Positions 49,267 to 62,310 of a DNA stretch of 64,000 bases are shown one piece after another. Numbering within the stretch: position 1 is the first letter of the stretch; each line of letters starts with the position of its first letter. The notes under the pieces are model-generated. The model saw nothing but the letters and a program-made list of their open reading frames with translations, did not search any database and was not told the DNA's origin. The stretch is from Paraescarpia echinospica. Lineage: Eukaryota; Annelida; Polychaeta; Sabellida; Siboglinidae. Location of the stretch: assembly GCA_020002185.1 (NCBI GenBank), contig CM034531.1, forward strand, positions 76,682,291-76,746,290, read 5' to 3'. A program made the translations under genes and the position numbers.

Positions 49267-49605
49267 GTTCACAATTGAGAGAACCCGGGTTCGAATCATA
49301 TGCTGCTGTAGGCAATGGTGAATATTTGTGTACGAATAGTCTTTGCGCATTAATTGCACCTTGGCTGGATGCTTCCCAGAGAATGCACTTTCTTCCCTGG
49401 CACGCTGCAATTAATACGCGAAGACTATTCGTACGCAAATATCCGCCAGTATCTACAGCCAGGTACTCATTCATGCAGCTGATTGAACTGGAGCAACGTA
49501 TAGTGAACGAACTTACCCAAGGTTCGACACCGCCGCATAGGATTCCAACCCGGGTTCTCTCGGTTGATAGTCCTAAGCTCTAGCCACTGCACCACGGCGC
49601 CGCAC
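49267..49605 (-). mobile_element. tRNA-derived SINE, inverted pair
   Basis: The minus strand from 49602 starts GGCGCCGTGGTGCAGTGGCT, holding a pol III A-box (TGGTGCAGTGG, 49594-49584), then a B-box-like GGTTGGAATCC (49550-49540) about 35 bases later, a tRNA-type head. At the other end the plus strand carries GAGAACCCGGGTTCGAATCA (consensus B-box at 49288-49298). The middle folds back: TATTTGTGTACGAATAGTCT near 49326 against its complement near 49435. So two SINE bodies lie in opposite orientation. Confidence 0.65.
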
Positions 49606-49775
49606 ATTAACGTTATCAGGAGTTGTCTAAATAAATACCCAACTCCCATTACATCAGTAATCACGACAGAACTAGTTTGTTCAATACTGGAATGTGCACC
49701 AATATAATTACACATCACCACTAACACATTAAAATGAATAAATGCTGTTAATTGTTCAACGGAAGCGGGATGTCT
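49605..49775 (+). other. 3' flank of the P450 pseudogene, homologous to 23160-23505
   Basis: GTTATCAGGAGTTGTCTAAA and TTCAATACTGGAATGTGC match the segment at 23164-23245 below the intact P450, part of the duplicated block. Confidence 0.45.
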
Positions 49776-50200
49776 TCAAACTCTGGAGGTAACCAGTTCG
49801 TAATTGTGAGGGCTTCTTCTCATTCCATGTATCCCTTCAATAGTTGGTGGACTGTCGGCATCTACCATGCATAATTCGAACCGTTGCAGCAACGTTGTAA
49901 TGAACAAGAACTGTCCCATCTTCGCAAGCATTTCTCTCATGCACATGCGACATCCTGGATTGGTATGACACAAAGCAAGTCAGATACATAAATTAAAAAA
50001 AGCACTGCCGTCTGAGCCAAATGTACTTTTATTAAAGATAAAGGTATTTTAGTTAACACATTGTATATAGTAATATTTACAATACTGGCAGTGTGCACGT
50101 TATGTAGTGACCGGGCAACATTACTAAGATTATCATGCGTCCATTTTTCGTCTACAACCGCTCCTATTTAGCATGGATTTCAACGGCACTTTATGCAATA

Positions 50201-50204
<4 letters not shown>

Positions 50205-50290
<86 letters not shown>
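50205..50290. repeat. GT microsatellite, P450 pseudogene intron 7'
   Basis: About 42 uninterrupted GT units. Confidence 0.97.
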
Positions 50291-50291
<1 letters not shown>

Positions 50292-51129
50292 ATCATATAC
50301 AGACAATAAATTACATGCTAATATCATGTGACGGGATTATTCATTTGTATAAAAATAAAAACGTCATAATATCTACAATTATGCTTGTGTTGTATTCCTT
50401 GACTGAATTGCTGATTTTGAATCGTTGAGTTGATAACAACGTCATAAAACTGCTGGTTTAAGGTGCAGAATAAGAGTAAGGCCAGAAAGAACAAAAGTGT
50501 TCCACCTCGTCAATTTGCAATGATTAAGCATGCGTAAACCGTTATTCTTTATAAGCATTTCACTGTAAAATGTACCTTTTTTTCTTATAACGTTTCGTTC
50601 GCCTCCACCGAACTTATTCAGACGACTATACAGTGAGTACTTTTTGAATACCTCCTATTTATAGTTTTTTTTTATTTTTTTATAGATTATGGATGTTTTC
50701 CTCGTCCTTTATTGTCTTACACCCGCTCGCACACACACGCGCGCACACACACGCACACACAATATAATATAAAACAACTATTCATGAAGCCTCATTTGAA
50801 AGTTTAACCGCTTGCCCTGGTGGTCCATATAGATCACCTACCGACAGAGAACGGCATATAAGCCGGGTTGTTCTTCAACTTGTTGTTCTCGTCTAGCCAA
50901 CGGTCAGGGTTGAACGCGAACGGATCTTTCCAGATGGCCGGGTCCATGTAACTTTGGTAGAGGTTTGGAATGACCAGGTTGTCTTTGAGAAGATCGTAGC
51001 CTCTGAATGTGACCGACTGGCTGACTACGTGGGCAATAGCTGAGGCGGTTGAAATGTTTCAAGCGCACCGATATTAATGATGATTAACGACATCGATGAG
51101 CTTATAATTCTATCGTATCCACACTGAAT

Positions 51130-52650
51130 AGGTCTGGTCAAACACTTGTGTCAACTCACAAACGGTCTTATAAATATGATGTTGTACCAGGATGGAATGA
51201 GCGTGTGAAAGAATTGCACAGTGCAGCTCGTGATGCTTACTGGCTGTGGAGACAGGTTGGAAAACCTAGAGAAGGTGTTGTTTGTAATGTCATGAAATTG
51301 TCCAGAAGCAAATTTAAGCATGTGGTCAGAAAATGTAAAAAATACAAAGAAACGTTTATTGCTGATTCCATTGCACAAATGTTATGTCAAAAAGATCATC
51401 GACAGTTCTGGAAGGAAATTAAGAACCATACGAACAAAAAAGTTAAACTACCAACGAACATTGATGGTATACATGGTGATATAAATATTGGGTCAATGTG
51501 GAAGCGAAAATATATTTAATGATGTGAAGGATAGCCGTTGTGACAATGTTCACGTTGATTCCATCAATGGCATTAATGGAATTACTGTTGATGCAGTTGA
51601 AATGATGGGTATTATTAATTAATTACCATGCAATAATTCATCAGGTCTGGATGGTATTACTGCAGAACACATCAAGTTCGCCGATGCCCAAATCGCGGTG
51701 CTATTATCTACCCTTGTGACCTCTATTATGATGCATGGTTATGTTCCGAAATCAGTCCAGAGTCTGTTATTGTACCGGTTATTAAAGATAAAAATAGACG
51801 GGTAAATGACAAATGTAATTACAGGCCAATATGCCTTTCTAACATATGTTCCATGATAATAGATGCTGTGATATTCAACAGAATAGAAACATACTTGCAT
51901 ATGTTATTCTTATGGGTGTGAGCACGCCATTCAGTATAATGCTGCTAAATCCCTGGTCATGTACTTTGATTCTAGAAATTCAAATATTGCCAGGGAAATT
52001 AGTTTAGGAGGAAAGACATTAAACTTCGACACCTCTTGTACATACCTTGGGCATGTCATTTGTAACGACTTCTCGGATGAGGCTGACATTCAAGCCAAAG
52101 TGAGACTTCGTTATGCCAATAGTAAAACGTTACGGCAAAAGTTTTAATTTTGCTCTACTGTTGTAAAGAATAAGCTGTTTACTGCATATTTCAGTAATAT
52201 TTATATGTATGCGCTATGGGTTAATTTTAGAAAAAGCTAATTTTCAGCAATTTATTGTTGCCTATAACAATTCATACAGACTATTGAACAATCTGCCGAT
52301 GAGATGTAGAGCTAGCCACACGTTTGCTACAGCTTATGTAAAACCATGTAAATGTGTTATCAGAACAGCTATTTTAGCTTAATCACGAGAATTAACAGGT
52401 CAGTTAATACAATTATTCAGAGTATTGTTACTAGCGACATATACAGTATGTCGCAGGTGCCGCATCAGTGGATCAAGGCTCTGTATAATTTTTAAATATC
52501 CTGTTTTTATTAACATATTTCTTTTTTCTTTATTTACTTATCTTTCTATTTTATATGGATGTTTTTATCGATGTACTTTTTTTCCAATATGGACATCATG
52601 CTTGTCTGAAATAAAAACATTATTATTATTATTATTATTAAACGATTATT
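51130..52650 (+). mobile_element. Non-LTR retrotransposon fragment in P450 pseudogene intron 6'
   Basis: Open at 51148-51519 (WLWRQVGKPREGVVCNVM, DHRQFWKEIKNHTNKKVK), then LPCNNSSGLDGITAEHIK (pre-RT block) and NYRPICLSNICSMIID, with the RT core deleted. It continues after a jump at AAKSLVMYFDSRNSNIAR, TCTYLGHVICNDFSDEAD and NNSYRLLNNLPMRCRASH. Ends in CTGAAATAAAAACATTATTA and a (TTA)n run at 52620-52640. Confidence 0.7.
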
Positions 52651-53204
52651 CTTACTAAAAGAAAAACATTGTTGCTTTCCCGTGGTGATAACTTGATTGG
52701 AGAGGTATTGGAAGAAAGAAAATAACCATACATGAGTGACATTTTTAAAGGGTGTTTCGGATAATATGGCCAATATAGCTTTGGAAGTTTTAGATTCCCC
52801 GTCGGGGTAGTATTTACAGGAAATACACAATTTGCTCAGAACAGACTCGAGTGTGTACAACTGTTATCGATCAATAATTACCAATACTTCCAAATCGATG
52901 GATTTCAAGTATTGCAGCTTCCGTGCATGGTAGTTTTCCTTCGTCGTTCATACAAGGTGGCCTGTCTTGACCGATTACCTGGGGACTAATACTAACCCAT
53001 CAGTGGTTCGATATAACAATACCGCCGAAGCCAATTTCAATGTAATACAAATCGATACAACAGACGTCGGAATATGTTCAATGCCAGATTGATGGTAGAC
53101 TCATCAACTACATACTCACAATTACATCTTAAACCATCAGCGGATTACACAGGATCACTGTGTAGACGAACATGCATCACCCCTTGTGCGAACCTTCCGG
53201 CGGT

Positions 53205-53350
53205 TAATAATAATATAATAATAATAATAATATATTTTATTTTATATAGCGCCAGATCTATGTTTGTTTGTGGCGCTTCAAAACATATTAACATACATAG
53301 ACAAGTAAGAATTTAAACACAAATTGTAATAACAAAAATACGGAATTAAA
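53205..53350 (-). mobile_element. LINE/SINE 3' tail with (TTA)n end
   Basis: The minus strand reads GAAGCGCCACAAACAAACAT, then GGCGCTATATAAAATAAAA and (TTA)n. Only the tail is present. Confidence 0.5.
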
Positions 53351-53454
53351 AATGCAACAAATAATAATAAGAATTTAACATGAATACAGCAATAAAATGG
53401 TCTTCATCAATATATCAGAAGCTAGTAATAAGAATTACATAGCCATACTACTAG

Positions 53455-53458
53455 TAAG

Positions 53459-53492
<34 letters not shown>

Positions 53493-53575
53493 ATATTATA
53501 TATATATATTATATTATATATATACACATATCTAATATTATATGTATATATATATATATATATCCTAGTATCTTC
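53455..53575. repeat. TA-rich microsatellite cluster
   Basis: Runs of TATATATATA separated by short spacers, largely self-complementary. Confidence 0.9.
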
Positions 53576-53599
53576 CAAGTCCCAAGTCTGCCGCTGCAT

Positions 53600-54290
53600 T
53601 CGTTGACAACAGTGACAGTGTGCTTCGCGTTGGTGTTTCTACATTCTACAATAATTGACAGACACCTAGATATGAAAAATCAAGTGTCATAAACTGTCAG
53701 CACATGCACATTCTACCTCAACAACATCAATAGAATCAGCCGTTTTCTACCAAAATCGACTATTCGGCACGTCAGTAGCTAACATCGCGTGTCTGCAAAG
53801 AATGCACAAATCGGCTGCCAGATTGAATTTGCTTCATCCGCGTAGCGACATGGCCACGCCCTTGTTACACGAACTTCACTGACTGCCAGTGTCACGAAGA
53901 GTCGATTTCAATATACTGGTGCTTACGTTCAAAGCCATGCATGACGAAACGCCTGAGTATATGTATGAAGTCCAGTACCCATATCAACCGTCACGAACAC
54001 TGCGCTCTGCCGGCAGTAACAGTTAGAGATTGAAGCGCACGCAAAGCAAGTCTGGGACATCTCGTTCTCAGTGACTGATGCATCCTTGTAAAACACTTTA
54101 CCTAACTTTATTAAAACCTGTGACACTCTTCCCAGCTTCAAATGTCAACAAAAGACAAATTTCTTTCGGACTGCACATTAGAGTATATTTGAGATAAACA
54201 TTGTCTACTACATTATTTTGACTTATTCATGATAGCTAATGTTTTTACCGATTGTTTTATCATTAAATTTTTATTTTTTTATTTTCGAAA
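53600..54290 (+). mobile_element. L2/CR1-like LINE, 3' end fragment
   Basis: Reads, with stops and frame changes, NISRISRFLTKSTIRHV-like, ACLQRMHKSAARLNLLHP, LHELHWLPVSRRVDFNIL and VLTFKAMHDETPEYM, the post-RT segment of L2-type LINEs. RT and endonuclease are absent. Confidence 0.65.
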
Positions 54291-54499
54291 TTAGTAAATC
54301 ATTTAATATTACTAATCCTATATATACCTACTTCTTAGTATTATTGTTATGTAATTCTTTATTTTATTACTAGCATATGATATATTGATTTAAACCATTT
54401 TAATGCTGTATTCATGTTAAATTATTCTTATTATTTGTAACATTTTTAATACCGTATTTTTGTTATTACAATTTTTTTTTTAATTATAACATGTTTGTA

Positions 54500-54560
54500 T
54501 ATTGTAAAATATATATATATATATATATATATAAATATATATATATAAATATGTATATGC
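54500..54560. repeat. TA microsatellite
   Basis: TATATATATATATATATATA with AAATATATA interruptions. Confidence 0.85.
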
Positions 54561-54879
54561 CACGAGGAGTAAAAAATCCATCACATGGGTAAGTCTATAA
54601 CCTGTCGTGGATTCACATAGTGGTGGTCTTTATCTCTAACTGAGGTATTTGGTTTCCCGTTGTGTCCGCGTTAAGGATCAAATTAAGTGTCACAACGCAC
54701 ATGTGCCATATTAGTGTTAACCAATTCCTTATGCAGTATTGTAAGTCAGATGTTTGAAGATCACCTAAATTTCATTTATATTAATGTATATACATAATAC
54801 AGCATATTACATATGCATGTGAGATGTTAATTAAGCGTCCACGTAATTCCAGATGAAGTTTTAATATTAAAAGGCATTT

Positions 54880-56660
54880 ACAAGGTTTAACAAGATTGCC
54901 ATCCATTAACTCTAGATGGCAGGTGGACAAGGAAGACCTTTGGCTTATCGAGAGTCCAACCCTTTGATCTACATATATCCAGCCCTTCTGAGGTATGTGT
55001 CGATTTTATTTTTAAACATATTCACACTACTAGCACCCACACAATCATCACATAATCTGTTCCGTTCATTCAGTCCTTTGTGAAAATGAGAACTTTCTTA
55101 CGTCTAATCTACACTGCTCCTTTACTAATGTAACTTCATGCCCTCTAGTCTTTCTATCTTTCTTAACCGGAAAAAACATATTTCTATCAATATTTTCATA
55201 ACCATTCAATATATTAAACACTTCTATCTGATCTCCTCTCAATCTCCTGGTCTCTAGTGTTCTTAAACCACATTCTTTTAGGCGTTTTTCATAACTAAGA
55301 TCCCTCAGTTTTGGTATCATTTTAGTCGCTCTCCTCTGTACTCTTTCTATCATATCTATATCCTTCTTGCGGTATGGCCTCCACGCTTGTATACAATATT
55401 CTAAATGAGGCCTGACTATTGTTTTGTACAGCGGTATTATTAGTTCTTTTTCTTTATATGCTATATTTCGCCTAATGAATCCAAGGATTTTATTTCCTTT
55501 TGAAGCTGCAATTCCACACTGCTCTGAAACCTTCATGTCAGCACTAATTGTCAGCCCTAAGTCTTTTTCTTTTACAGTAGTACTTAGTACAGTTCCCCCC
55601 ATTGTATATTCTACATATTCGTTCCCATGTCCTGTGTGAAGGCATTTACATTTCCCAAAATTGAACAACATTTGCCACTTTTCAGACCATTTGATCAACC
55701 TGTCAAGTTCATCTTGTAAATGCTGTCTATCTCCATCACTTTTAATCCTTTTAAACACGTTTGTATCATCTGCAAATTTCAACACCTTGCTAGTTATATC
55801 ATCGTCCAAATCGTTTATATATATTACGAATTATATAGGTCCCAGTACTGATCCCTGTGGAAACCCAATCAAAACTGATTTCCAGTTTGAAGCCTCCCCG
55901 TCAACAACTACCCGTTGTCTTCTGTCAATCAGCCATTTTTCTATCCAGTTAATTATACCATTTCCTATGCCATGGGCCTTTAGTTTAAGCAGTAATCTTT
56001 GATGTGGCACTTTGTCGAAAGCTTTTTGTAAATCTAAGTAGATGATATCTACTGGTGATCCATCATCTACCCACTTAGTGATATCTTCCAAAAAACATAA
56101 CATATTTGTTAAGCATGACCTCGCTTTTAGAAACCCATGTTGAGATGGGTTCATCAAGTTATGTTTAACAAGAAAATCCACCATGTGATCTTTAATTAGT
56201 CTTTCTAATAATTTACAAATCACCGATGTTAAGCTAACTGGTCTAAATTATTTGACTTGTTTCTCGAACATTTTTTAAATAACGGTATAATGTTTGCTTC
56301 TTTCCATTCTAAAGGAACCACTCCCTCTTCTAATGACAAGTTGAAAACTGTTGCAAGCGGTATGCTAATTTGTTCTACAATTTCCAATAGTAGTTTGAGT
56401 GGAATACCATCCACTCCAGGTGATCTGTTATCCTTCATGGCCCTAATTTTCTTAGCTACCATTCTGGGGTTACAATTAACTGTCTTAAATAGTCTGATTC
56501 TGTCCCCTTGAACTTAACCTCTGGTACTGGCAGTGAACTAATGTCTTCTCTGGTAAACACTGAACTAAAATACTCTTTCAGGTCTTCTGCCATTAAGAAT
56601 CCTTCTGATATTATATTTCCAGCACTATCTTCTAGAGGACCGACCTTATCCTGAACTTTA
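54880..56660 (-). mobile_element. CR1-clade LINE in the P450 pseudogene, the best-preserved RT of the family here
   Basis: Minus strand: KDNRSPGVDGIPLKLLLE, LIKDHMVDFLVKHNLMNP, LQKAFDKVPHQRLLLKLK, then after a break near 55815 KVLKFADDTNVFKRIKSD (catalytic A-D-D) and on through RPHLEYCIQAWRPYRKKD to the 3' tail at 54883-54900. Frame breaks near 56225 and 55815. It sits where pseudogene exon 5' would be expected (between 52978 and 56822). Confidence 0.87.
55066..55809 (-). pseudogene. CR1 ORF2 C-terminal half, open for 247 codons
   Basis: From RT motif C (FADDTNVF) to the C-terminus including MIERVQRRATKMIPKLRD and RRLRGDQIEVFNILNGYE. The first half lies in other frames upstream. Confidence 0.75.
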
Positions 56661-57211
56661 ATAAACTACTTTTGATCTCACGTAAACGCTGTCCCTACAT
56701 ATCGAAAGTTGCTTACTTTACATGTTGCACTAACATAAAAATGGTCGCCAAAGTGAAAGACAACTATTGAACAATTTGCAAAAATCAAAAGCGGCTACGC
56801 AATCTATGTCAAATATAACTCATTATCACCCGTCAAAGCGCCGCTTTCTTCCTCATCATTCTCCGCCTGTAGATAGACATCTATGAAATCTCACAAGTTG
56901 TCTTCGTCAAAACTCTTTCCATGTCTTCAGCAATTCTCTTTCGAATAAAATATTTCGGTCGATTTTGATGAACTTCATATATTTTGTCTAAACATACCAC
57001 ACACGAATAAATCTTATTGCTTGTTATTTGTTTTCTTTTGTATATTGCTGACAACAATATTACTAATGAAATGTTGGATTAATTTTAGTTTACGATTTAC
57101 GTACAAACCTGATAAAATATATCTCACTCGAAACAAACAAGGACCGTTAGAATACATTACCTCTTGAAACACACGTCAGTCAAACGGTCTAGGGAAGGGA
57201 GAATTATACGT

Positions 57212-57262
57212 ATATATACAATGATGAATATATATATGTATATATATATATGTATATATAGG
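57212..57262. repeat. TA microsatellite, pseudogene intron 3'
   Basis: TATATATATGTATATATATA run; a CA-rich tract follows at 57350-57387, the same order of simple repeats as in intron 3 of the intact gene. Confidence 0.8.
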
Positions 57263-58115
57263 GGATGGAGAGAGGTACTACAAGCAAATATGCATGCACA
57301 AATGCGCACCCACGCGATCGCGCACCCACACATACGTAAACTAAGACACGCACGCACACACGCACACGCGCACACACACACACACACATGCTTAATTAAA
57401 CACATACCATACGTTAACCCAAACGGTTCAATATAACAGATTCATAACAAGATAGGCCTATATTATATTTCACATATTGTGCTATTTGGTGTGTTTACTT
57501 AGATATCTTTGTTTTGAAATAATACTTACTACCAACGCCAAAGCTAGTGGTCTTGGCAAATAGGCAAAAGGAGCATTTTGGGGCCCAGAGCGTTGGAATG
57601 TGAATGTTAATGTGCACTGAGCAGATGCTTGAATTCTTCGTTATCGTAATCTTATATGTAAATTGAAACGAAATATTCATTAAACATGACATGTTTTGTC
57701 TCAGACTCTCTGGTGCCTGGCGTAACGTTTGTCAAGCAGCTGCTGCAGTTGAGATGGAGAAGAAATGCGAAATACCGCTGCAACATTACTACAATATTCA
57801 AATGAGAGTTATGTTGGTATTCAAACCATTTAATTACCAAATATGTGCATGCACGTCTGCGTATTTCGATCAGAGAGTACAAATGAAATGACCCTAACCT
57901 TTGACCAAATACCATCGAACATATAATGTTGAAGACAGCATTTCCAAGGAATGTTTCGGATTGAAAGGCTTTTCTCCCTTTGTGTCGATTTCATAAAGTC
58001 CAATTCCTCTTTGACTTTCTCTTCCAGCGAATATTTGTCCACGCCGAAGTCTTTCAAGGCCCGCAGCGTGAATCGCTTCGATAACTTCCAGTCCCTGCCA
58101 TGTGCAAGAATGATT

Positions 58116-58469
58116 CTTGTAATAGAAACATTGGCAAAGTACCCCAGAATAGTACATTTGTAGCAGCATAATATTTCCGGGTCATCATAAATAGTATATG
58201 TGTTAATCTGAACCGATCAAATCAGGGAGTTGCGTTGAGGCTCCGGAGAATGAAAAGAATTCCTCATTGCACATGGTGAGTGACGTCATATCCGGGGTAG
58301 CGTCTCCTGTTAAGGACAGCCAAAGCGGGGCATCTGTATTGTACGGAGTGACCCCTCGTGGGACTTCAATATAGTAAAATACTCCAAAAATAATGTTCTC
58401 GTCAAACAAAGTCAGTGGTTTATCAGCTATCCACTTGGAGCGGTTGGGGTATATGGGGTGTCAGGGAGA
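58116..58469. other. Region before the right-hand LINE; short open frame of unknown meaning
   Basis: A minus-strand frame 58409-58203 (FGVFYYIEVPRGVTPYNT to DLIGSD) matches nothing I recognise. Its segment ATPDMTSLTMCNEEF resembles plus-strand ATPDMTSVRMRSANF at 62381-62425, on the other side of the LINE. Confidence 0.3.
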
Positions 58470-59714
58470 GATAGTACCTCTGACGGGGGAGCATGTCATG
58501 CTCTTCGGAGTAGCTCGTCCGCTTTGGTTCCCACCTGGCGCCCAAGTCTCACCTGTAGCTCCACGTAGCTGAAGCATGCGCAGCGGCCACACCTCGGCAA
58601 ACTGCCTCGACAAGCAGGCAAAACCAGGTGAGGGTAACCGACGGGTCTCAAACCCTCGGTGAGTTAGGGACCTGTTCACCCAACATGGGAAGACTGTTGC
58701 GGCGGTTTGGGCGGAGGAAATCAAGTTTAGACTCAACGGCCAAAAAGGCGGAACAGCAGTGCACCGTGGAGTGCATAGGGCATGACAGAGCACGGAAGAT
58801 GTCGTGGCCATCCATTGCACTAAAAGAAGTCTTCAGTCGTACCAACCTTCTGGGCCACTGGAACCCGACTTCTGCGGCCGAGAGAGTAGGACCACCCCTG
58901 TGCAACGGCCTTCTCACTTTAAAAGTATTCACGCACAGGTCTATGCTACTCATCATTCGACACCATCTCACCTATCATCATTTCTTTATCAAGCACTGCG
59001 GCGATAGGGGAGGGGCAAAGCGACAGGTGGAGGTGATCACTGGGAGTCGTAGTCCCAAACCTGTACGTGGGCGGTCTGTGGGCAAGAGGTCGTTTGACTC
59101 TGTATCCAGGGCAGCGGAGGAGTCCGGTAGCACCCCAAGCGACTGAGCAGCCCTTTTCAGGACAGCACTGCTCATCCTTTGTAAGGGAGGGGCCTAGAAA
59201 AGGTAGCGTAAAGATTGCCTGCCCTACTACAACTGGCCAGCATACCGCGGCTGGCAATTCAACCCATTCTAGCGGTCGAACACAAAGAAACACAAGAAGA
59301 CACCTTCACGGAGCATGGAATGTTCGCACACTTATGAATAAAGCTGACACTGCAATATCGGAAAGAAGGACTGCCCTTATTGCAAGAGAGCTGCAGCGTT
59401 ATAATATTGATATAGCGGCTCTGAGTGAGACAAGACTTGCAGATGAGGGCTGCGTGAGGGAACCAGGCGGCGGCTACAACTTCTTTTTGGAAAGGCAAGG
59501 GGGAGAATGAGGCCAGAAACCACGGAGTTGGCTCAGCAGTGAAAACTTCTCTCATGCGGCAGCTTTCGGACCTTCCTAAATGGATCAACGAAAGGCTTCT
59601 GAAGCTGCGTTTCCCCCTGAACGCCAAGTGCCACGACACTAACATAAGTTCCTATGCACCCACCCTTACAAGCTCCGACGAGACCAACAAAAATGTTATG
59701 AAGATCTCGACAGC

Positions 59715-60320
59715 TTGGTTAGGTCCACACCTGCTAGCGACAAGCTCAACATCTTGGGGATTTCGGATTTCAATGCAAGAGCAGGAACTGATAGCAGGAA
59801 CTGGAAGGGAGTCATCGGACAGCATGGCGTAGGAAGACTAAACTCCAATGGCCTCTTCCTTTTGAGCATGTGTACGGAGAACGACCTACTTATCACAAAC
59901 ACTCTGTTTAGGCAGGCCGATAAGTACAAAACATCCTGGATGCACCCCAGGTCCAAACAATGGCACATGACAGACTATGTCATCGTAAGAAGGCGGGACA
60001 TCCAGGATGTGAAGATCACAGGGGCCATGCGGGGAGCAGAGTGCTGGACGGACCACCGATTGGTCAGGACAGCCCTCCAGCTGCACATTGTCCCACTTCA
60101 GCACAAGCGTCCAAAGTCGACCAGAAATGCCTTCAACACAACCAGGCTAAAACACCAGCTGATATCTCACGGACAACTTACTGGCAACACCACAGAGAAG
60201 TGGGCCCAGTTCAAGCAGATGGTGACGGACTCAGCAAAGTCGACTTTCGGACCGCAGAAGAAGGCACACCAGGACTGGTTCGATGAAAACAACGAAGAAA
60301 TCTGCAAGGCGCTGGATTAA
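59715..60320 (+). pseudogene. LINE endonuclease C-terminal part, open for 201 codons
   Basis: ARAGTDSRNWKGVIGQHG to DWFDENNEEICKALD: the GDFN-like block, the D-Y-V-I and TDHRLV (D-H) blocks of AP-endonuclease type and the linker before RT. It ends in a stop at 60318. Confidence 0.75.
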
Positions 60321-62239
60321 AAGAACAAATCATACCTAGAATGGCAGAATGATCCTTCCTCAGTTTCCAAGAAAGACCGCTACCGACACCTGCAGAACAA
60401 AACGCAGAGAGACCTTTGTCAGACGCAGGATAACTGTTGGCAGAAGAATGCAGAGGAAGTGGAACATCATGCTGAAACTCACAACGCAAAGATGTTCTTC
60501 AGTGCATCAATTATGTGTATGGACAACTAAAGCCCAGCACCACTCCACTTCTTTCAGCAGATGGCACCACCCTAATCAAAGACAGGGCTGGTATCAACGA
60601 GAGATGGAGAGAACACTTTAGCAACCTCCTCAACCGACCTTCACCAGTGTGTGAAGAAGCCCTTGACTCGATACCCCAGCAGCCCATCAAAGAAGACATT
60701 GATCTTCCACCCACTCTGGATGAAATGAAAAAAAGTCATCAACCAGATGAGTGCAAGAAAGGCTCCAGGAAAGGACGGGATCCCAGCTGAAATTTACAAG
60801 GCAACACTTGAGGCCTTTTGTGACATCATAACTAGCATCTGGGAAGAAGAAGACATGCCACGGGACCTTCGTGATGCCACTATGCAGACTGTGGCAACTA
60901 CAGAGGAATATCGCTCCTGTCCATTGCTGGGAAGATTATTGCCCGCATCGTTCTGAACCGACTCATAGGCAGTGTCTCTGAGGCAAACTTTCCAGAAGCA
61001 CAGTTCGGATTTCGACCTGGCCGGAGCACAGTGGACATGGTCTTTGCAGTCAGACAAGTACAGGAAAAGTGCATTGAGCAGAACATGGACCTGTTTGCTG
61101 CATTTATAGACCTCATCAAGGCCTTTTGACACTGTCAACACGACAGCGCTGTGGACAGTCCTGACAAAACTTGGTTGCCCAAGGAAGTTTGTCCACATCT
61201 TCCAGCTATTTCATGACAACATGACAGGTGAAATGCTCTCAGACGGCGCAGCCTCAGCCCCATTTGGCATTTCAAACGGAGTGAAGCAAGGTTGTGTACG
61301 TGCTCCAGTTCTCTTCAACCTGTTCTTTACGTGCGTCTTGAACTATGCCGTAAGAGATTTGAACATTGGGGTCTACCTGAAGTATCGGCTAGACGGTTCA
61401 CTGTTTGACCTCCGCTGCCTTGCTACTAGGACCAAGATACTGCTACGACTCATTCTCGAGGCACTCTTTGCTGACGACTGACGACTGTGAGAGTCATCTG
61501 CAGCTCATACTCAACAAGTATGCAGAGACGTCTAAACTGTTTGGCCTAACTATCAGTTTTGGTAAGACGCAGGTCCTCCATCAGCCTGCCCCTAACATCA
61601 CAGAACCTGCTCCCACAGTGTCCATCGACGGCACACAGTTAAAGGCAGTGGAGAGCTTCACTTACCATGGCAGCACCATATCAAGTGACGGGTCCTTGGA
61701 TAAAGAGATCGACGCAATGATCTGTAAGGCCAGCCAGCCACTCGATTGCGCACCAATTGCGCACCGTCCTCTCATCTCTCCTTTATGGTTATGAGACATG
61801 GAAACCCTACAGGCTCCACATCAAGAAGCTGGAAGCTTTCCACATACGCAACCTCAGGTCTATACTCCATATCCGCTGGCAAGATCGGATGACAAATATT
61901 GAGGTGCTTGAGAGAGCGCAGACCACTAGCATCTAGGTGATGATTATGAGAGCCCAGCTACGATGGACCGGGCATATCATCCGTATGGATGAGACAAAGA
62001 TCCCCCGTCAGCTTCTCTACAGCGAGCTCTCTGAAGGCCGCAGGCACCAGGGACGTCCCCGCCAACCTCCAGTACAGTGGCATCCGTCCAAAAGAACTCG
62101 AGATCGCAGCAGCTGACAAAAGTCAATGGCGAGCCCTCACCAGGACTGCCTGCTAGGCATGTGAGGAAAGACGCTGCCAACGCCTGCAAGACGCCATGGA
62201 CAGACGACACCGGGCAGCAGGATCGTCAGCACCAGCCAC

Positions 62240-62310
62240 AACGGGCTTCCCTTGCCCGACTTGCAAGAGACTATGTACGTCTAGAATTGGCCTACGTAGC
62301 CACTTGAGGA
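62240..62310 (+). other. C2H2 zinc finger at the end of the LINE ORF
   Basis: Reads C-P-T-C-K-R-L-C-T-S-R-I-G-L-R-S-H-L-R-T-H: C-x2-C-x12-H-x3-H, a standard finger, open in one frame. Confidence 0.8.

Larger units (their letters stand above)
49776..58115 (-). pseudogene. CYP2-like cytochrome P450 pseudogene, tandem paralogue of 23506-38979
   Basis: Recognisable exons (minus): exon 2' 58115-57899, 3' about 57655-57535, 4' about 56996-56822, 6' 52978-52882, 7' 51048-50842, 8' 49954-49776. Exons 6'-8' are open and identical in length to the intact gene (97, 207, 179 bp). The lesions are clear: exon 2' has at least two frameshifts (the intact LDFMFTDINAKGG region is shortened), exon 3' runs into a stop after DNEEFKHLLSAH, exon 4' has a stop and frame breaks, the exon 7' acceptor AG at 51050-51049 reads AA, and the heme loop reads FSVGCRMCMRE, losing the Gly after the ligand Cys. 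Exons 1 and 5 (I-helix) were not found. LINEs occupy 51130-52650 and 54880-56660. K-helix E-I-H-R and NPDRW remain. An altered or reduced transcript cannot be excluded, but no active P450 is expected. Confidence 0.88.

Noticed and set aside
48299..49474. 391-codon minus frame of THSL/PPSL repeats
   Set aside because: Translation of the tetranucleotide satellite; no start context, domain or homologue.
49540..49602. A tRNA gene
   Set aside because: A- and B-boxes are present but the acceptor and anticodon stems do not pair and a SINE body follows.
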